From Trichopria drosophilae (Eukaryota; Arthropoda; Insecta; Hymenoptera; Diapriidae): a stretch of DNA of 64,000 nt. Below, piece after piece: positions 12,500 to 23,765 of this stretch. The translations under genes and the position numbers were made by a program. The DNA lies in contig CM059583.1 of NCBI GenBank assembly GCA_030407085.1, positions 86,284,001-86,348,000 of the forward strand, written 5' to 3'. The first letter of the stretch is position 1, and the number at the start of each line of letters is the position of its first letter. Below the pieces are notes generated by a model, which was not told the origin of the DNA, searched no databases, and worked only from the letters and a program-made list of their open reading frames with translations.

Positions 12500-14113
12500 G
12501 TTTATGAAGCATAATTGTCCACAATCAAATATTTTTGTTTTCGGATTTCGGCGGGGAAGCACACTTCATTGTCATTTCGGAATACTTTTCTGTCTGGTAA
12601 CAGTTTGGAAGCAAACCACGCATATTTAATCATATCCTGGAATAATGGCGATGATAATTGTGAGTGAATAAGAGAATGGATCTTTATTGTATCTTCGCCT
12701 GTGGATAATTCCTTATTGTATTGCAGAACTTCAGTACAATTTTGCATTTTTTTAACGAAATTCTTCACTTGCCTGAAGAAGTATACGTCACACGGTTGAT
12801 AAAATGGCGTGCAATACGGTGGAATTATTTCAACAGTCGCTGTGCAATTCCCATCATCATCTGTGAAGTGTCTGTTAAATAATAAAATGTTGCTTAGACC
12901 ATCCCATGAATCCAAAATTAATAGGAAGTTGGAATTTCGTTATCTTTCTTGATTTCGAAGCAGCACATACACATTTCCAAACTTTTCCGTCAGCACAGTA
13001 ACATACCTCTTCACTCGAGGGCCAAACTGCCCTATGGATTCTTACAGACACAAAAACACATGTGGTAACAATTTTCCTGCAGCTGGCACAGCATACTGGG
13101 CTGTGTAACTATGCGTCACTTTATGGAAATCACCATTAAACACTTTCGTCAATTTCTCTCTCTTTTCGGATAAGCTACGACGAACATCACTTCGATATTC
13201 GCATCCTCTTTGGTCAGTGTTAATGACGAAATTCAAATAAAATTTTTGCATAATTTTGGAGATGCGATTTGAAATTTCGTAGCTTCGCTAATAATCGTGT
13301 ACGTATCTAGAGCATTTTTCGACTTTATGTAACGGGTCACTTTTCTTTCGCATATCCCGTTACATGCTTTGAACCTGGTAACCCAACTGTCGGAAGCCAC
13401 AAAATAAAAAACTTCAGTTTCGTACTGCACCGCTGCCTGCGTTCCCCACTGCTGCAACATACGAGTTGCTACCGGTTTTTTTCTTTTCGATCTTCTTTAA
13501 AGCGATCCAGTGTCAATTCATTTATTCTATCATACATTTCTTTTTTCCACCCCCTGACAGAACTTCCACGCGCCATCGCTGTAGTTGACTCTTAATTTTC
13601 AACTCTTTTCCTCCGTGTGATATAGTTTCTAATTTCCACTTGGGATGCGAAGGAACAAGGTTAAGGATTTCAATTTATCGTAATAGCGGGATGAATCACT
13701 TGTTCTTGCAATTTTCTTTTCGGACTCATAATCGTACGATGGTGATGCATTTCGCTGCTGGAGCTTCCGGTACTTGATGAGAAAGATTCCATCTTTTCTG
13801 GCGAAGATTGACCCACAGCTCAACCGTCATCTTTCGGATAAATTTCTTCGTCGATCGATTGGAGTCCATGCTGTTCACGAAAGTCGAAATCTTTTAGAAC
13901 TTCGATCACAGTTTCAGCTAATGTTTCTCCGAGAAGTTTCGCTTTGTCACTTGTGATGTGAGCACTTGACTCTGCACTACAAATTTTCAGTGAGCACAAT
14001 ATTCTTTTGCAAATTTCTAAACCATCCGTTACATCCAGCACATCATATGATTCCATGAAACATACTTCGTCACTGTCCATAACTTTTTCGGCACAACTTT
14101 CCATGTTTTCCAT
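12500..14113 (-). pseudogene. pogo/Tigger-like DDE transposase pseudogene
   Basis: This is a broken DDE transposase read from right to left in several frames. The N-terminal frame (14113-13820) is acidic. The frame at 13460-13233 contains ASDSWVTRFKACNGICERKVTRY, resembling the CENP-B-type DNA-binding segment of pogo-family transposases. The frame at 13251-13042 has INTDQRGCEYR, with a catalytic Asp in the N-T-D-Q context, and SYTAQYAVPAAGKLLPHVF. The frame at 12915-12502 carries SWDG and IPPYCTPFYQPCDVYFFRQVK, matching the P..T...QP.D....R..K region near the end of pogo-like DDE domains. At least three frameshifts separate these parts, so it is not functional. The superfamily assignment rests on motifs from memory. 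Confidence 0.65.
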
Positions 14114-14845
14114 ATTTGAAAATATATATATTTGTCGCTCATAAAAAGATCAGCATTCGAATAAAAGTGACAAGAACGAATACTGTACTACGGTGATTCG
14201 AAAATAACGTAACCCTTTGCATTTTATACCTGTCTTCTATTCCCTTTCAAGTACCTGAGACTCCCTCTTCACGCAACGTTCCAACATACCATTCTTCAAA
14301 ATTGTCGGAATTTACAGAACAAACGCGGGCCCCAATCGGAAATAGTATACATACATATATATATATATATATATAGACGGAGCACCTCCTCATGGTAAGC
14401 AATCCGTTACACTACACCTCCATGTTATTATTTGACCGATCCTTATTACGATTAAAATATGAAGCCTTTCTCATTTGCCGTACAAGAATATGTACTCGCA
14501 TCTCTAGCATCAGTGATGACATATTCGGGTTTTGCATCTGACAAATTTGATTATTTCGGTCCTGAACAGGACTGTCTCCTTATTGTTGGTTTAAGTCGCT
14601 AAATTAAAAATACATATTACGTACGTTGAGCAATTAAAAATGAAGCGGTTAATCATTTGAAGAACATACCTCCGGTTCCGTTTTAACCAGTTGAAATTCA
14701 TAACTTTAACGTCTTCGTTAATAGCAGTCCAATTCACGCATTCTTGAACAATCATGAAGAAAAAAACGTAATTACAAAGAATCGTATTATCATATTAAAT
14801 ATTAAATAAATTATAAATATTTGTCACTTGGAAACTTATCCGATT
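14114..14845. other. AT-rich stretch with TA microsatellite
   Basis: A TA microsatellite lies at about 14350-14374. No gene was recognised. It lies between the dead pogo-like transposase and the mariner fragment and may include their terminal regions. Confidence 0.4.
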
Positions 14846-14991
14846 GTAGTGAAGTTGTGAAGTAAGTTTTTCCGCAGCGGTGGAGGAAGATCCACATAGT
14901 TCAAGTAGGAAAATTGCACAACTTGGCCGCTGTCACTGGACGGTGTGCAAAATTTTAAAAAAGAATGGCTATAAGCCGTACAAGATGCATA
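14846..14991 (+). pseudogene. Tc1/mariner-like transposase, DNA-binding part (split, part 1)
   Basis: In one frame this encodes a helix-turn-helix segment typical of Tc1/Tc3-like transposases: RKIAQLG, then TVCKILKKNGYKPYKMH, the recognition helix and linker before the DDE domain. The coding sequence stops at a TA dinucleotide where a 1.5-kb MITE is inserted and resumes at 16514 in the same frame. Stops upstream of 14846 show that the element was already 5'-decayed. Confidence 0.75.
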
Positions 14992-16511
14992 GTGGGCGTT
15001 CCATGTCAAGTGGGCCACTTTTTTTTGAAAGTAAAAAATATTCTTAATTTCAGTATGTGCACTCTTCAATGACATGTAAGTATAGAGTTTTTCACCGATT
15101 GCGACTGAAAAAGTTGCAAAATAAAAAAACATTGGCACAATTTGCAATTATAAGATTTTTAGTTCTTATCTTACTGAAAGTATTTGTACAGAATTGCAGT
15201 TAGAAAAAAAAATATTTTGCGAGACTAATTTTGTAGATTTTTGGACGAGCTTTCTTATAAAAATATTTGTTTAAAATTATACGCGTAAATAATGGCCAAA
15301 AAAAAGAAAAAAATTTTTTATTCCTATTTTTGAAAAACTTGGACCCATTTTAAAATTCTGAAAAAATTTCAAAAACATCCTTTTTCCAGTAGGAAATAAC
15401 TGGTATATTCAAAAATAGGGGCCGAATATTGTAATCTTGTATATCTCCGCTAATAATTATCGTACGGAAATGATTTTTTTTTCATTTTCACGATAATTAA
15501 AACGCCTCGTATATGAAATTATCAGAATTTTAGTAATTCTTGACTGCAAGTGTGGAAAAATGAAATAATTTCATATTCAATTTGCGGTACGATATTGATG
15601 TACCATTTCCTTTGCCGAGTTTTTTGGTTCGCTGAATACGAAAAAATAAAAAAGAAGATGCTGGCGGAACCCTCGACGTTGAAAGGTGATATTTCAAGTT
15701 CAAGTTGACCTTAAAAATCGCTATTTCGAGATCCAAAAAATCGTTTTTTTATTTGTTCTAGCCTCAAAGTTGGTATATCCACGTTTTTTGACATGCTGAG
15801 TACAAAAAACATAGCACAAAGATGCTGGGGAAATCTTTGATCTTGAAAATCGTTATTTACCTAAAGCACCTACTTTAATCCGCTAAGTTTTACTTTCGCT
15901 CTTAGCGTTACCCTGGATCGACGACATGGACGTGACGAAATAACGACCCCTTTGCGGAGATATACAAGATTAAATTTAGAGAGTAGAAGGTCCCTGGATT
16001 GCCTTAGTTTACATGTATTTCAGGGGCCTTCTGTTTCGTAGGTCGCTGAAAATCGATTTTTTTCGGTACTTACAATATTCGGCCCCTATTTTTGAATATA
16101 CCAGTTATTTCCTACTGGAAAAGGGATGTTTTTGAAATTTTTTCAGAATTTTAAAATGGGTCCAAGTTTTTCAAAAATTGGAATAAAAAATTTTTTTCAT
16201 TTTTTTGGCCATTATTTACACGTATAATTTTAAATAAATATTTTTATAAGAAAGCTCGTCCAAAAATCTACAAAATTAGTCTCGCAAAATATTTTTTTTT
16301 ATAACTGCAATTCTGTACAAATACTTTCAGTAAGATAAGAACTAAAAATCTTATAATTGCAAATTGTGCCAATGTTTTTTTATTTTGCAACTTTTTCAGT
16401 CGCAATAGGTGAAAAACTCTATACTTACCTGTCATTGAAGAGTGCACATGCTGAAATTAAGAATATTTTTTACTTTCAAAAATAGTGGCCCACTTGACAT
16501 GGAACGCCCCA
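14992..16511. mobile_element. 1.5-kb foldback MITE inserted at TA in a mariner transposase
   Basis: The ends are inverted repeats containing GGGCGTTCCATGTCAAGTGG. The arms remain recognisable as inverted copies for about 440 bp each (to about 15435 and from about 16075), enclosing a loop of about 640 bp. TA flanks it on both sides (14990-14991 and 16512-16513). Removing the insert and one TA joins the two halves of the surrounding transposase in frame, which fixes both ends and the TA duplication. No coding sequence is seen inside. Open frames in the arms are mirror shadows of each other. Confidence 0.85.
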
Positions 16512-16513
16512 TA

Positions 16514-16878
16514 GACGTCACGAATTAATGCCTGGTGACAACATAGAAAGATTGATTTTCTGTGGAAAGATGACCGATTTGATAAATGAAAATCAACATA
16601 TTTCGAAGAATATTTGCTTTTCGGATGAGTCAATTTTTTATGTTAAGGCATCCCCGAACAGGCAAAATTTTAGGGGGGCCCATGTAAAGAATGAGTTATA
16701 CAATGGCGTATTTGTGCGGACCACAGACGATTTGAGAACTCGGATAATTGCTATAATGCAGAACGTCACTGCGGAAATGCTGAGGAATGCCCAAGCAGAA
16801 TTTTACGATCGTCTGGGCTATTTATATTGCACAGCACAGGAGGAGAAAATTTTGAACATCTTTTATAAAATGAACTAA
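16514..16878 (+). pseudogene. Tc1/mariner-like transposase, DDE part (split, part 2)
   Basis: This continues the transposase from 14991 in the same frame. It contains FSDESIFYVKASPNRQNFR, matching the F.DE..F...G.VN.QN.R motif around the first catalytic Asp of the insect Tc3-like group. The sequence then runs to a stop at 16876-16878 but lacks the GGGPIHWPPRSPDLTPLD-like segment with the second and third catalytic residues, so an internal deletion has removed the core. RTRIIAIMQNVTAEMLRNA near the end matches the C-terminal helix of these proteins. Confidence 0.75.
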
Positions 16879-18636
16879 TATGTGCAATTTTAAATTTTTT
16901 TATTTGGTTTTTATTTTTGACAATTTTATTTAGTTAATTTTATCTCTCTATTTTATTTACCTATTTAATAATACAATATTTAAAAAAAAAAATAAATTTC
17001 ATTGCGATGTCTTTTTTATTCTGATGTCTTGTCATACAGTACCTGCGTAATATGTTCTGCGCTTGCATCATGTCCGAACCTCAAATGCGTAGTCTTTGAT
17101 TTTCATGTCGATCTCACAAGAACCCAGTTTCAATTATTCATGAGAAAGTGCCTCATATGATTCTCATGAGAATCCTATTTAAAATTTGTCGCAGGGAACT
17201 CGCTTAGTGGCTTATAACATCTAGTGGTACGCGTCCAACACTGTATGCAGCCAGGCATGACAAGTAACTGGAAATAAATATCAGATTACACGTTGTCCCT
17301 TGAAGAAGAATAATTGAAATTTCATTCTATTTTACCTGGGTCGCATATTTCGAGCGAATTCAAGACGCTCTGCAGAAAAATCTGAGAACATGTCGAGTGA
17401 CTCACAAGCCTCTGTCCAAGAATCTGCTTGAATATGGAGGAGTCTGTCGTGTGAAGCCTGATGTAGTATGTAGAGTTTAGTGCATCTAGGGTGCGACTCT
17501 TGTAATAAAATAATTGCCAATAAGATTGCTGCCAATGCTCTCCAAATTTCGTCGCTGAATCGCTGGGTGCTTTGTATCACCCTGACCTGAAACAAAAGCA
17601 AAATACTCCCAAAAATTCGAGTTTATTAAATTATTGTATAATCGATTGAATATAAAACTTATTTGATGTTGTAACAAATGAAGAGAGTTCTAAATAACTG
17701 GATGTGGCCTTCCTTCATTTGGATAGATTTGCTCTGAAACAAATAAACGAACAAATGTAAATGTTGTATGTACATAAAAAGAAATTTATTGTAAATGCGC
17801 ATTCATTTATTTCACTTACCTAAATTTATGATGAAAGCTCTGCCAGCGAAATCACACAATGGTAAAAACTTTAAAAATATTTAATATCGCGTGACACGAA
17901 ATGACGATGGAAATGTCAAAGGAGCGAAATGTCACTGCCTCAGTCTGCCCTAACCTGTATTGCGCACACAGATGTACAATAACTCGACAAAAGGTTATTT
18001 TATTTTTTCAAGTTTTTTTTTTTGTTAAAAGATAATTACTTTATCATCTTTTTAACGTTTTGAATAGGATTAAATTTTAAAAACAAAAATGAAAGCGAAA
18101 AATCATTACATACACTATAGCTCTCACGCTATTGGTCGATTCGCGAAAGGTACATGCTAAAGCTCGCCTCTCATTGGCTGCGGGCTTTACATGGATTTCC
18201 CTATGGGCGACTCTACCACATCCACCCGGTATATATATATATGTATATATGTATATATTACAAGGAATTAATTCAATACTTTGATATATATTTTCTTCTT
18301 GGATTTTAATTTATGCGTTTAATGTAATAAATGCATAAACTGTAAATAAATAAATAAATAAACTTCAATTTAATTTTAAGGAAATTTCAGAAATTAAGTA
18401 ATAACAGCAAAAAATAATACACATTTCTGCTGTAACATTTTTCATTAAAATGCAACTTTAATACTATGCAACTTCAATTTTTTAAACAATAATCGGTGAT
18501 TTACTGTCCTGAACGCCTCTTGTTATATCTGATTAGATTTTGTCGCAGATCTGTCCATTACTAAAAAACATTAGCCCCAATTACATTTCTTCGTAGCTTT
18601 AATAAAATAAAACATAAGAGATAGAGCATTAAATTT

Positions 18637-18637
<1 letters not shown>
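16879..18637. other. non-coding stretch, nothing recognised
   Basis: Short open frames at 17332-17677 on the minus strand do not match a family I know. A TA microsatellite lies at about 18231-18256. Part of the first few hundred bases may be the mariner 3' end. Confidence 0.4.

Positions 18638-18681
<44 letters not shown>
18638..18681. repeat. TG microsatellite
   Basis: About 22 TG units immediately precede the 5'-truncated R2/Dong-like LINE tail. It is probably the target or part of the insertion junction. Confidence 0.9.
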
Positions 18682-18683
<2 letters not shown>

Positions 18684-18813
18684 CGAGATAGGCAGGCTGT
18701 ATCGAGGTTTCAAAATCAACCTCGTCGTGCTAATGATTGGAGTGCTGGGAGGAATAAGATCAACTTTCCTCGAAAACATCAAAAGTATTCCTGCCTGCCA
18801 ACAACATGCAAAT
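18682..18813 (+). pseudogene. R2/Dong-like LINE, end of ORF (copy 1, part 1)
   Basis: The reading frame LYRGFKINLVVLMIGVLGG is collinear with the end of the longer fragment at 28598-29224 (LYRGFKIKLVVLIIGVLGG). It belongs to the restriction-like endonuclease end of an R2/R4/Dong-type non-LTR retrotransposon. The copy is 5'-truncated at the TG repeat and interrupted after codon HAN by an 817-bp element. Confidence 0.75.
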
Positions 18814-19630
18814 GGGGGTAACCGGTAAATTTTTTTTATTATTTTTTATTGTTTTAAATAATAATTTAGGTCATAAATAACACAAATAAAATCTAAAAAC
18901 AAATTAATTTATTAATTTGGGAATTTTATTTGCCAATTAAAAAGTCATCGTTTGAATCGCACTGTTACGCACGTCAGTTTCGTGTGACGTCACTGTGCGG
19001 ATTCAACTGTCAACCCCGTTCGAATATTCTACTGTGCATTTATGTCATGTTTAACCTCAACAGTTTTCTCCGAAATTTTTAAAATGGAACAAGCAAATGT
19101 ACTATGGAAAAAAGGGTTGTAAGTCCTGCTATTTTACAAATAGGTTCAGTATACACGGGGCGACAAACAGTACCGTCACGATGATTATTGAAAGGTGCAT
19201 CCTTGTAGCTGATAAATGTTAGTATGATAATGTATAATGATAATGATATTTAATGTATAATGGTAATGATAATGTATACTGATAATGCAACATAGATTTT
19301 TAAACTATTTTTGCATAATAAAGGGTATGGGTCTTATCAGCAGGTCTTATGTACCTTTTTTCGATAATAAAAACTTCGAAGCAAACTGTTGAGGTTAAAC
19401 ATGACATAAATGCACATCAGAATATGCGAACGGGATTGGTCGACAGCCGAACCCGCATAATGACGTCACGAAACTGGCGCACGTAAAAGTGCGATTCAAA
19501 CAGAAGAGTTTTTAATTAGCAAATGAAATACCCAAATTAATGAATTAATTTTTGTTTAGATTTTATTTGTATTATTTATGACCTAAATTATTATTCAAAT
19601 AACAATAAAAAAATTTTACCGGTGAACACC
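18814..19630. mobile_element. 817-bp inverted-repeat element with 2-bp AT duplication
   Basis: The ends are inverted repeats sharing ACCGGTAAA, and the arms keep inverted similarity for about 250 bp; for example TGAGGTTAAACATGACATAA near 19388 is mirrored near 19050. It splits the R2/Dong-like LINE tail. The paralogue at about 29180 has an uninterrupted CATGCAAATTCCATCGCAGG, so the empty site is known and the duplicated bases are AT. The centre (about 19090-19370) has no recognisable coding sequence. Confidence 0.8.
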
Positions 19631-19975
19631 ATTCCATCGCAGGGCGAATGCAGAAAGCAGTGCTGCAGGGATCTCTCCGTCTACTGAGATCAAATAAGAT
19701 CCTGCAACCGCTAACCCGATTGTAGAGGGAGTGGTTGCAGTTACCATCGACATGGCCCGGTGCAGTCTGCAGCGGAAGGGGCGGATATCGGACCCACTTT
19801 TCTACTGCAGACTGCACAAGTGGATTATGGATGGCAATGGGAGGTTAGGGTTTTAGTCGGTAAACCTTATCATGAAAACCATGGGCAAGGGAGTCCGGCA
19901 CACGGGGGGTTAACCGACATCATCAACCCCCTATGGTGCCTGACGCATTTCCCTCCTCCGTAAACGAATAATAAT
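19631..19975 (+). pseudogene. R2/Dong-like LINE, 3' end and UTR (copy 1, part 2)
   Basis: This continues the LINE after the 817-bp insert. It matches 29190-29385 (CGCAGGCCGAATGCAG and TGGCCCGGTGCAGTCTGCAG) and then runs about 130 bp further than the other copy. It ends in a TAA-rich tail at about 19960-19975. Inverted strings TGCAGTCTGCAG and CTGCAGACTGCA suggest a structured 3' UTR. Confidence 0.7.
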
Positions 19976-21269
19976 AATAACAACAACTGTAATAATAATT
20001 ATTATAAATTGTTAAAATGATAGTTAAGCTTCATTAGAAAATTTTGTTACACTTATAGTAAACAAGAAAAGTTAAGGAACTTAACAACTATGAAACCGTG
20101 AATTTTTCTAGAATTTGTAGTATATAATTTTTATTTATTTAAACAAAACTTTTTAAACTGCAAAAGTATATAATTTTAGAAGAAAATGTTATATTCGTAA
20201 TCGGTAACCTAAGAAACTACCGCATATTAAATTTCAAGCAAATTCATTTGTATTTTAAAAATGATGTCCGCTATAATGTATACGCCATATTGTATCAGAC
20301 ATTTTGGATTGTAAAATCTGATTTGAGATTCACAATCAAGGAGCCCAAAAATTCAAGATAACAATAAGTTTTCTGAAAATCCATTTAAATTTTATAAATG
20401 ATGTCCATCATATTGTTTCGGCCATTTTTAATTTTGAAATTCAGATATCAGGTTCTTATTCAGTGACTCTCAAATACTCTGAGTAATAGGTTTCAAGACA
20501 TGAAACTAAGATACTATAGCGATATACATTATTGGAAGAATATTTTAACTTTTTTCCATTTATGAGCATACTGTGCGGTCGTTCAAAAAAGTTTTTTTAT
20601 ATAAACCTTTCCTTTCTGAAGGAAAATATCTTTTGCTCATGAAAAAATATTGATTTTTAGAAATTTTACATCAAATTTTCGAAAAAACGATTATTTCCCA
20701 TATAAAATACACGGAAAACTTCATAGGCCCGGCGGCACCATTAAATATCGACGAAATGCAAAACAAAAAAATATGTGTCTTTTTACTTTCAATATAGAAG
20801 AATTCTGGGGGGTGTCCCAATTAAAATTCGCTACTTCGATTTTTTGTGGACTTGTATCGATTTTGTTGTGGAATATATATTGTATATATAAGATCATAAT
20901 AATGCAGACAGTAATTAGTAAAACATAGTAAACGTGTAATATGCATCGCATAATCTATTACAATATCCGCGCATGAAGTATTTTACAAGTATTATATATT
21001 ACAAGTATTATAATACTTCGGCTTGCCTGTCGTCGGGGTCGAAGTTTTGAAAATGCTCATTTAAAATTTTACTTCGACCCAGGGCATAGGTCATAGTTGT
21101 AAATCGTTTTCAATTTTCATAAATATAAGAAACACTATATTGTTGTAATATATCTATCAAAGATTTGTAACCTCGAGTTGACCATCCCTGAAATATTTTA
21201 AAAAATATTTAAAAATCAGTAAAAAGTGAAAGTATTACAAAAGTTATTGCATATTTATTATTAAATAAA
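19976..21269. other. AT-rich stretch with one dispersed-repeat unit
   Basis: No gene recognised. At about 20270-20420 there is a diverged unit of the repeat family (GCCATATTG...ATTTTGGATT...AAATCTGA) that is tandem at 22085-22540. Overlapping open frames at 20650-20951 are on opposite strands and show no domain. Confidence 0.4.
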
Positions 21270-21420
21270 ATAAAAAAAAAATATTTTTATTAAAAAATGA
21301 TTCTTTTAAAGCAAACTGGTACGCTAACTGGCTTAAATCGGTTATACTCAAGCCGCAGCAATGGTTGCAGAAAAAGATAATATAGCGAATTAAAATCGAT
21401 TCTACCTGCTCAGTAAAAAC
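21270..21420 (-). pseudogene. pogo/jerky-like transposase-derived gene, second exon
   Basis: On the minus strand, after a pyrimidine-rich TTTTAG acceptor, the frame encodes FTEQVESILIRYIIF and then GLSITDLSQLAYQFAL. This resembles the F..E...L..Y......GLT..D...LAYQ.A segment between the two DNA-binding helices of pogo/jerky/Tigger proteins. It pairs with the exon pieces at 21484-21601 and 22780-22925. The best frame is offset by one base from the first exon after the predicted splice, so the gene is either decayed or spliced slightly differently. Confidence 0.6.
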
Positions 21421-21483
21421 CTAAAACAAAAAGAAAGAAAAGAATTTAACTTCTTTGCAAAATTTAAATTATTTAAAAATCAC
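21421..21483 (-). other. predicted 63-nt intron
   Basis: On the minus strand the donor is AAG|GTGAT and the acceptor is TTTTGTTTTAG after a T-rich tract. It separates two coding segments that belong to the same domain order. The length is typical of short insect introns. The frame across the junction is one base off. Confidence 0.5.
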
Positions 21484-21601
21484 CTTCTTATCATTGTTGG
21501 TGGTACACTTGTGGTATAGTTACGTAAAATATCCAAAAGGTCCTTTTCGTCGAAATCAGAAACTGCAACAAAATCAGGTACTTCTTCGTCCAGTCGATTA
21601 A
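21484..21601 (-). pseudogene. pogo/jerky-like gene, first exon, downstream part
   Basis: On the minus strand the frame reads RLDEEVPDFVAVSDFDEKDL and continues to the donor at 21484. It joins in frame, through a single TTAA, to the RYLN end of the segment at 22780-22925 once the 1174-bp MITE is set aside. It lies between the psq-like HTH and the second helix region. Confidence 0.6.
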
Positions 21602-22775
21602 CCCTTTCAGTCACGAATTTTTCCCGGGAAGGGTATTTTCTGTAATTTAGTATACAGGGGTTTTCGAGGGTGCTGATTCCGAATGCGGAGTCAGATTTTC
21701 ACAATTCAAAATGGCGGATTCAATATGGCCGACCAAAACCAAAAAAATATTTAAAAATCTTAAAAGTATAAAAAAAAATAATAAAAATCTTAAAAATATA
21801 AAAAAAAAATAATAAAATTCTAAAAAATACGAAAAAAAAATGGAGACCTCATCAGCCACGTCCTCGTTCGTGTCTCTGGTTTTGACTGAGAGCTATTGCC
21901 AATAAAATTTGCAAATATACAATAAAAAAAAGTGTGAAATTAAATTATAATTATGAAAGATAGAAATTCACATACAAGCATTTTCATAGAAATCTAAAAT
22001 ATTTCAATTATTTGTGATCAAATACTCCGAAGCCTTCTAAGATCAAATTTCTGATAAAATATATTTTGTTTTATTTTTCATCCACCACATCAGCTCGGCC
22101 ATTTTAAATTTCGAAAACTTAACATCAGATACGTTACCAACTACTTCAAACCCTCTATATACCAAATATGAGACAACATGACCGTTTTTTTTTCAAATTT
22201 TTGTTCGGCCATATTGGATTCAACAATTTCTATTTTGAAGATGTAACACCGGATTGGTAATCAGTATCCTCGAAAACCCCTATATACCAAATATCAGACA
22301 AAATTACAACTTTCCAAATGTCTGGTCGGCCATATTGGATCCGCCATTTTGAATTTTGAAAATCTAACACCGGATTCGTTATTAGCAACCTCGAAAACCT
22401 CTATATACCAAATATGAGAAAACATGACCGTTTTTTGAAATGTTTGGTCGGCCATATTGGATCCGCCATTTTGAATTTTGAAAGTCTAACACCGGATTCA
22501 TAATCAGCAGCCTCGAAAACCCCTATATACCAAATATCGTACCTATTACTTAATCCTAGCATGAATTTCTTCTTAAATTTATGCTTTTTTTTAAAGTAAT
22601 TTGTTTATATCAATAATTATTTTAAATAATTGTGCAATATTATTATTTGTTAACATTTATTGGAGTCTTAGGAAGGCCAGGAACAAAAATCCTCATCGAT
22701 AGGGAATTGCTCATAAACGTTGAAAAATTAATGGCATGTAGGTGGGACACTGGTGTCCCGCTGGGACTGAAAGGG
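21602..22775. mobile_element. 1174-bp TTAA-type (piggyBac-like) MITE with tandem repeat cargo
   Basis: TTAA flanks both sides (21598-21601 and 22776-22779). Terminal inverted repeats begin CCCTTTCAGTC. Removing the element and one TTAA restores the frame of the surrounding pogo/jerky-like exon. The interior holds one inverted unit (about 21655-21745) and about four direct units (22085-22540) of a 122-bp repeat, but no transposase. The ORF at 22632-22925 is antisense to the host exon and not real. Confidence 0.8.
22085..22540. repeat. tandem repeat, period about 122 bp
   Basis: GGTCGGCCATATTGGAT recurs at about 22203, 22324 and 22446, with a weaker unit near 22093. Each unit continues CCGCCATTTTGAATTTTGAA, a CACCGGATTC block and CCTATATACCAAATAT. 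Inverted or diverged units occur at 21655-21745, 1250-1330, 20270-20420 and 51460-52310, so it is a dispersed family. Confidence 0.8.
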
Positions 22776-22779
22776 TTAA

Positions 22780-22925
22780 GGTACCGCAACAAATTTGTTT
22801 TTGGAATATTGTCGTGTTCTGACGTGCTTCTAATCGATCTGTTTTTCATTTTTATGGCCTTAATCGCTTGCAGCAATTCATCTGATTTCGAATTTTTCCA
22901 CTGCTTCAGATACTTCTGTACTTGA
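22780..22925 (-). pseudogene. pogo/jerky-like gene, first exon with psq-like HTH
   Basis: The minus strand encodes KYLKQWKNSKSDELLQAIKA, then IRSTSEHDNIPKTNLLRYLN. This is a psq-type helix-turn-helix (W....L..A..A....S...AS...NIP..TL..Y) as found at the N-terminus of pogo/jerky-like transposases and domesticated proteins. The exon is cut at TTAA by the MITE at 21602-22775. The start codon is not clear; sequence before 22925 drifts out of frame. Confidence 0.65.
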
Positions 22926-23689
22926 TTTTTTTGACAGGCTGAAATGTTCTTTAGAAATCACTAGAATGTTTAGAAAATGCATAAAAAGTAACTAGAAACT
23001 AGTTCAATAGTCATATATCCAGGAAATGACAAATTAGCATTAAGCACGATAAAAGTAAGGTGGTCCACTCAAAGTAACAGATGTTATTTTGAACGAGCCA
23101 CCGACATTTTTTTCAACGTTACAATTAATACGTAATAATTTAGGATGATGAATTTCAATGTCCAAACCAACAACAAAAAATGTCTTACTTTCGAATAGTC
23201 GATTATCAGAGAAGTTTTCTACTTCACAGTAATGTACAAAATTGTAATAAACACATTTCTTTTCAATTATTTTGTGGAAATTCTAGCTTTTTCACGAAAA
23301 CATGTCTGTTTACATGGAAACTTATTTACGAACGGTTTGCCGATTTGACTAAACACTCCCCACTACTTATTTGACGATTGGATGCTTACAACATTACAAT
23401 GTTTCCACTCCAGGTGGTGGTCCTCCTGTGACATTAACCCCATTTATTATAATTACGCGGTTGAAATCAACTGACCATTCTTTATTTATTCTTTTACTTA
23501 CCTTTTCGTATAAGAGACTGTTATATCTCGATTTCATCAATTTTAATTTACTTACGCGGGTTTCAAAACTTTTTGGATACTCTGTACATGGATGAACACA
23601 AACTCAAAGTATTTGCGAGAAATAAAGAAAGTTGTCTTTACATGGAATTCTTACATGGTATTGAGAGTGAGAAGCACCATCGAACTTAT
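22926..23689. other. non-coding stretch
   Basis: Open frames at 23180-23595 show no recognised domain. No repeat was identified. The stretch ends at the 16-bp target-site duplication of the U6-SINE insertion. Confidence 0.4.
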
Positions 23690-23705
23690 TATTATTGCTA
23701 TACAC
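23690..23705. repeat. left target-site duplication of the U6-SINE insertion
   Basis: TATTATTGCTATACAC here is repeated exactly at 24249-24264, flanking the U6 copy and the SINE together. Confidence 0.9.
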
Positions 23706-23708
23706 ATT

Positions 23709-23725
23709 GTACTTGCTTCGGCAGT

Positions 23726-23765
<40 letters not shown>

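Noticed and set aside
14836..15147. 103-codon minus-strand frame as a gene
   Set aside because: It straddles the mariner fragment (antisense) and the MITE arm.
18639..18828. Open frames of alternating Cys-Val at the TG repeat
   Set aside because: They are translations of a microsatellite running into a LINE tail, not genes.
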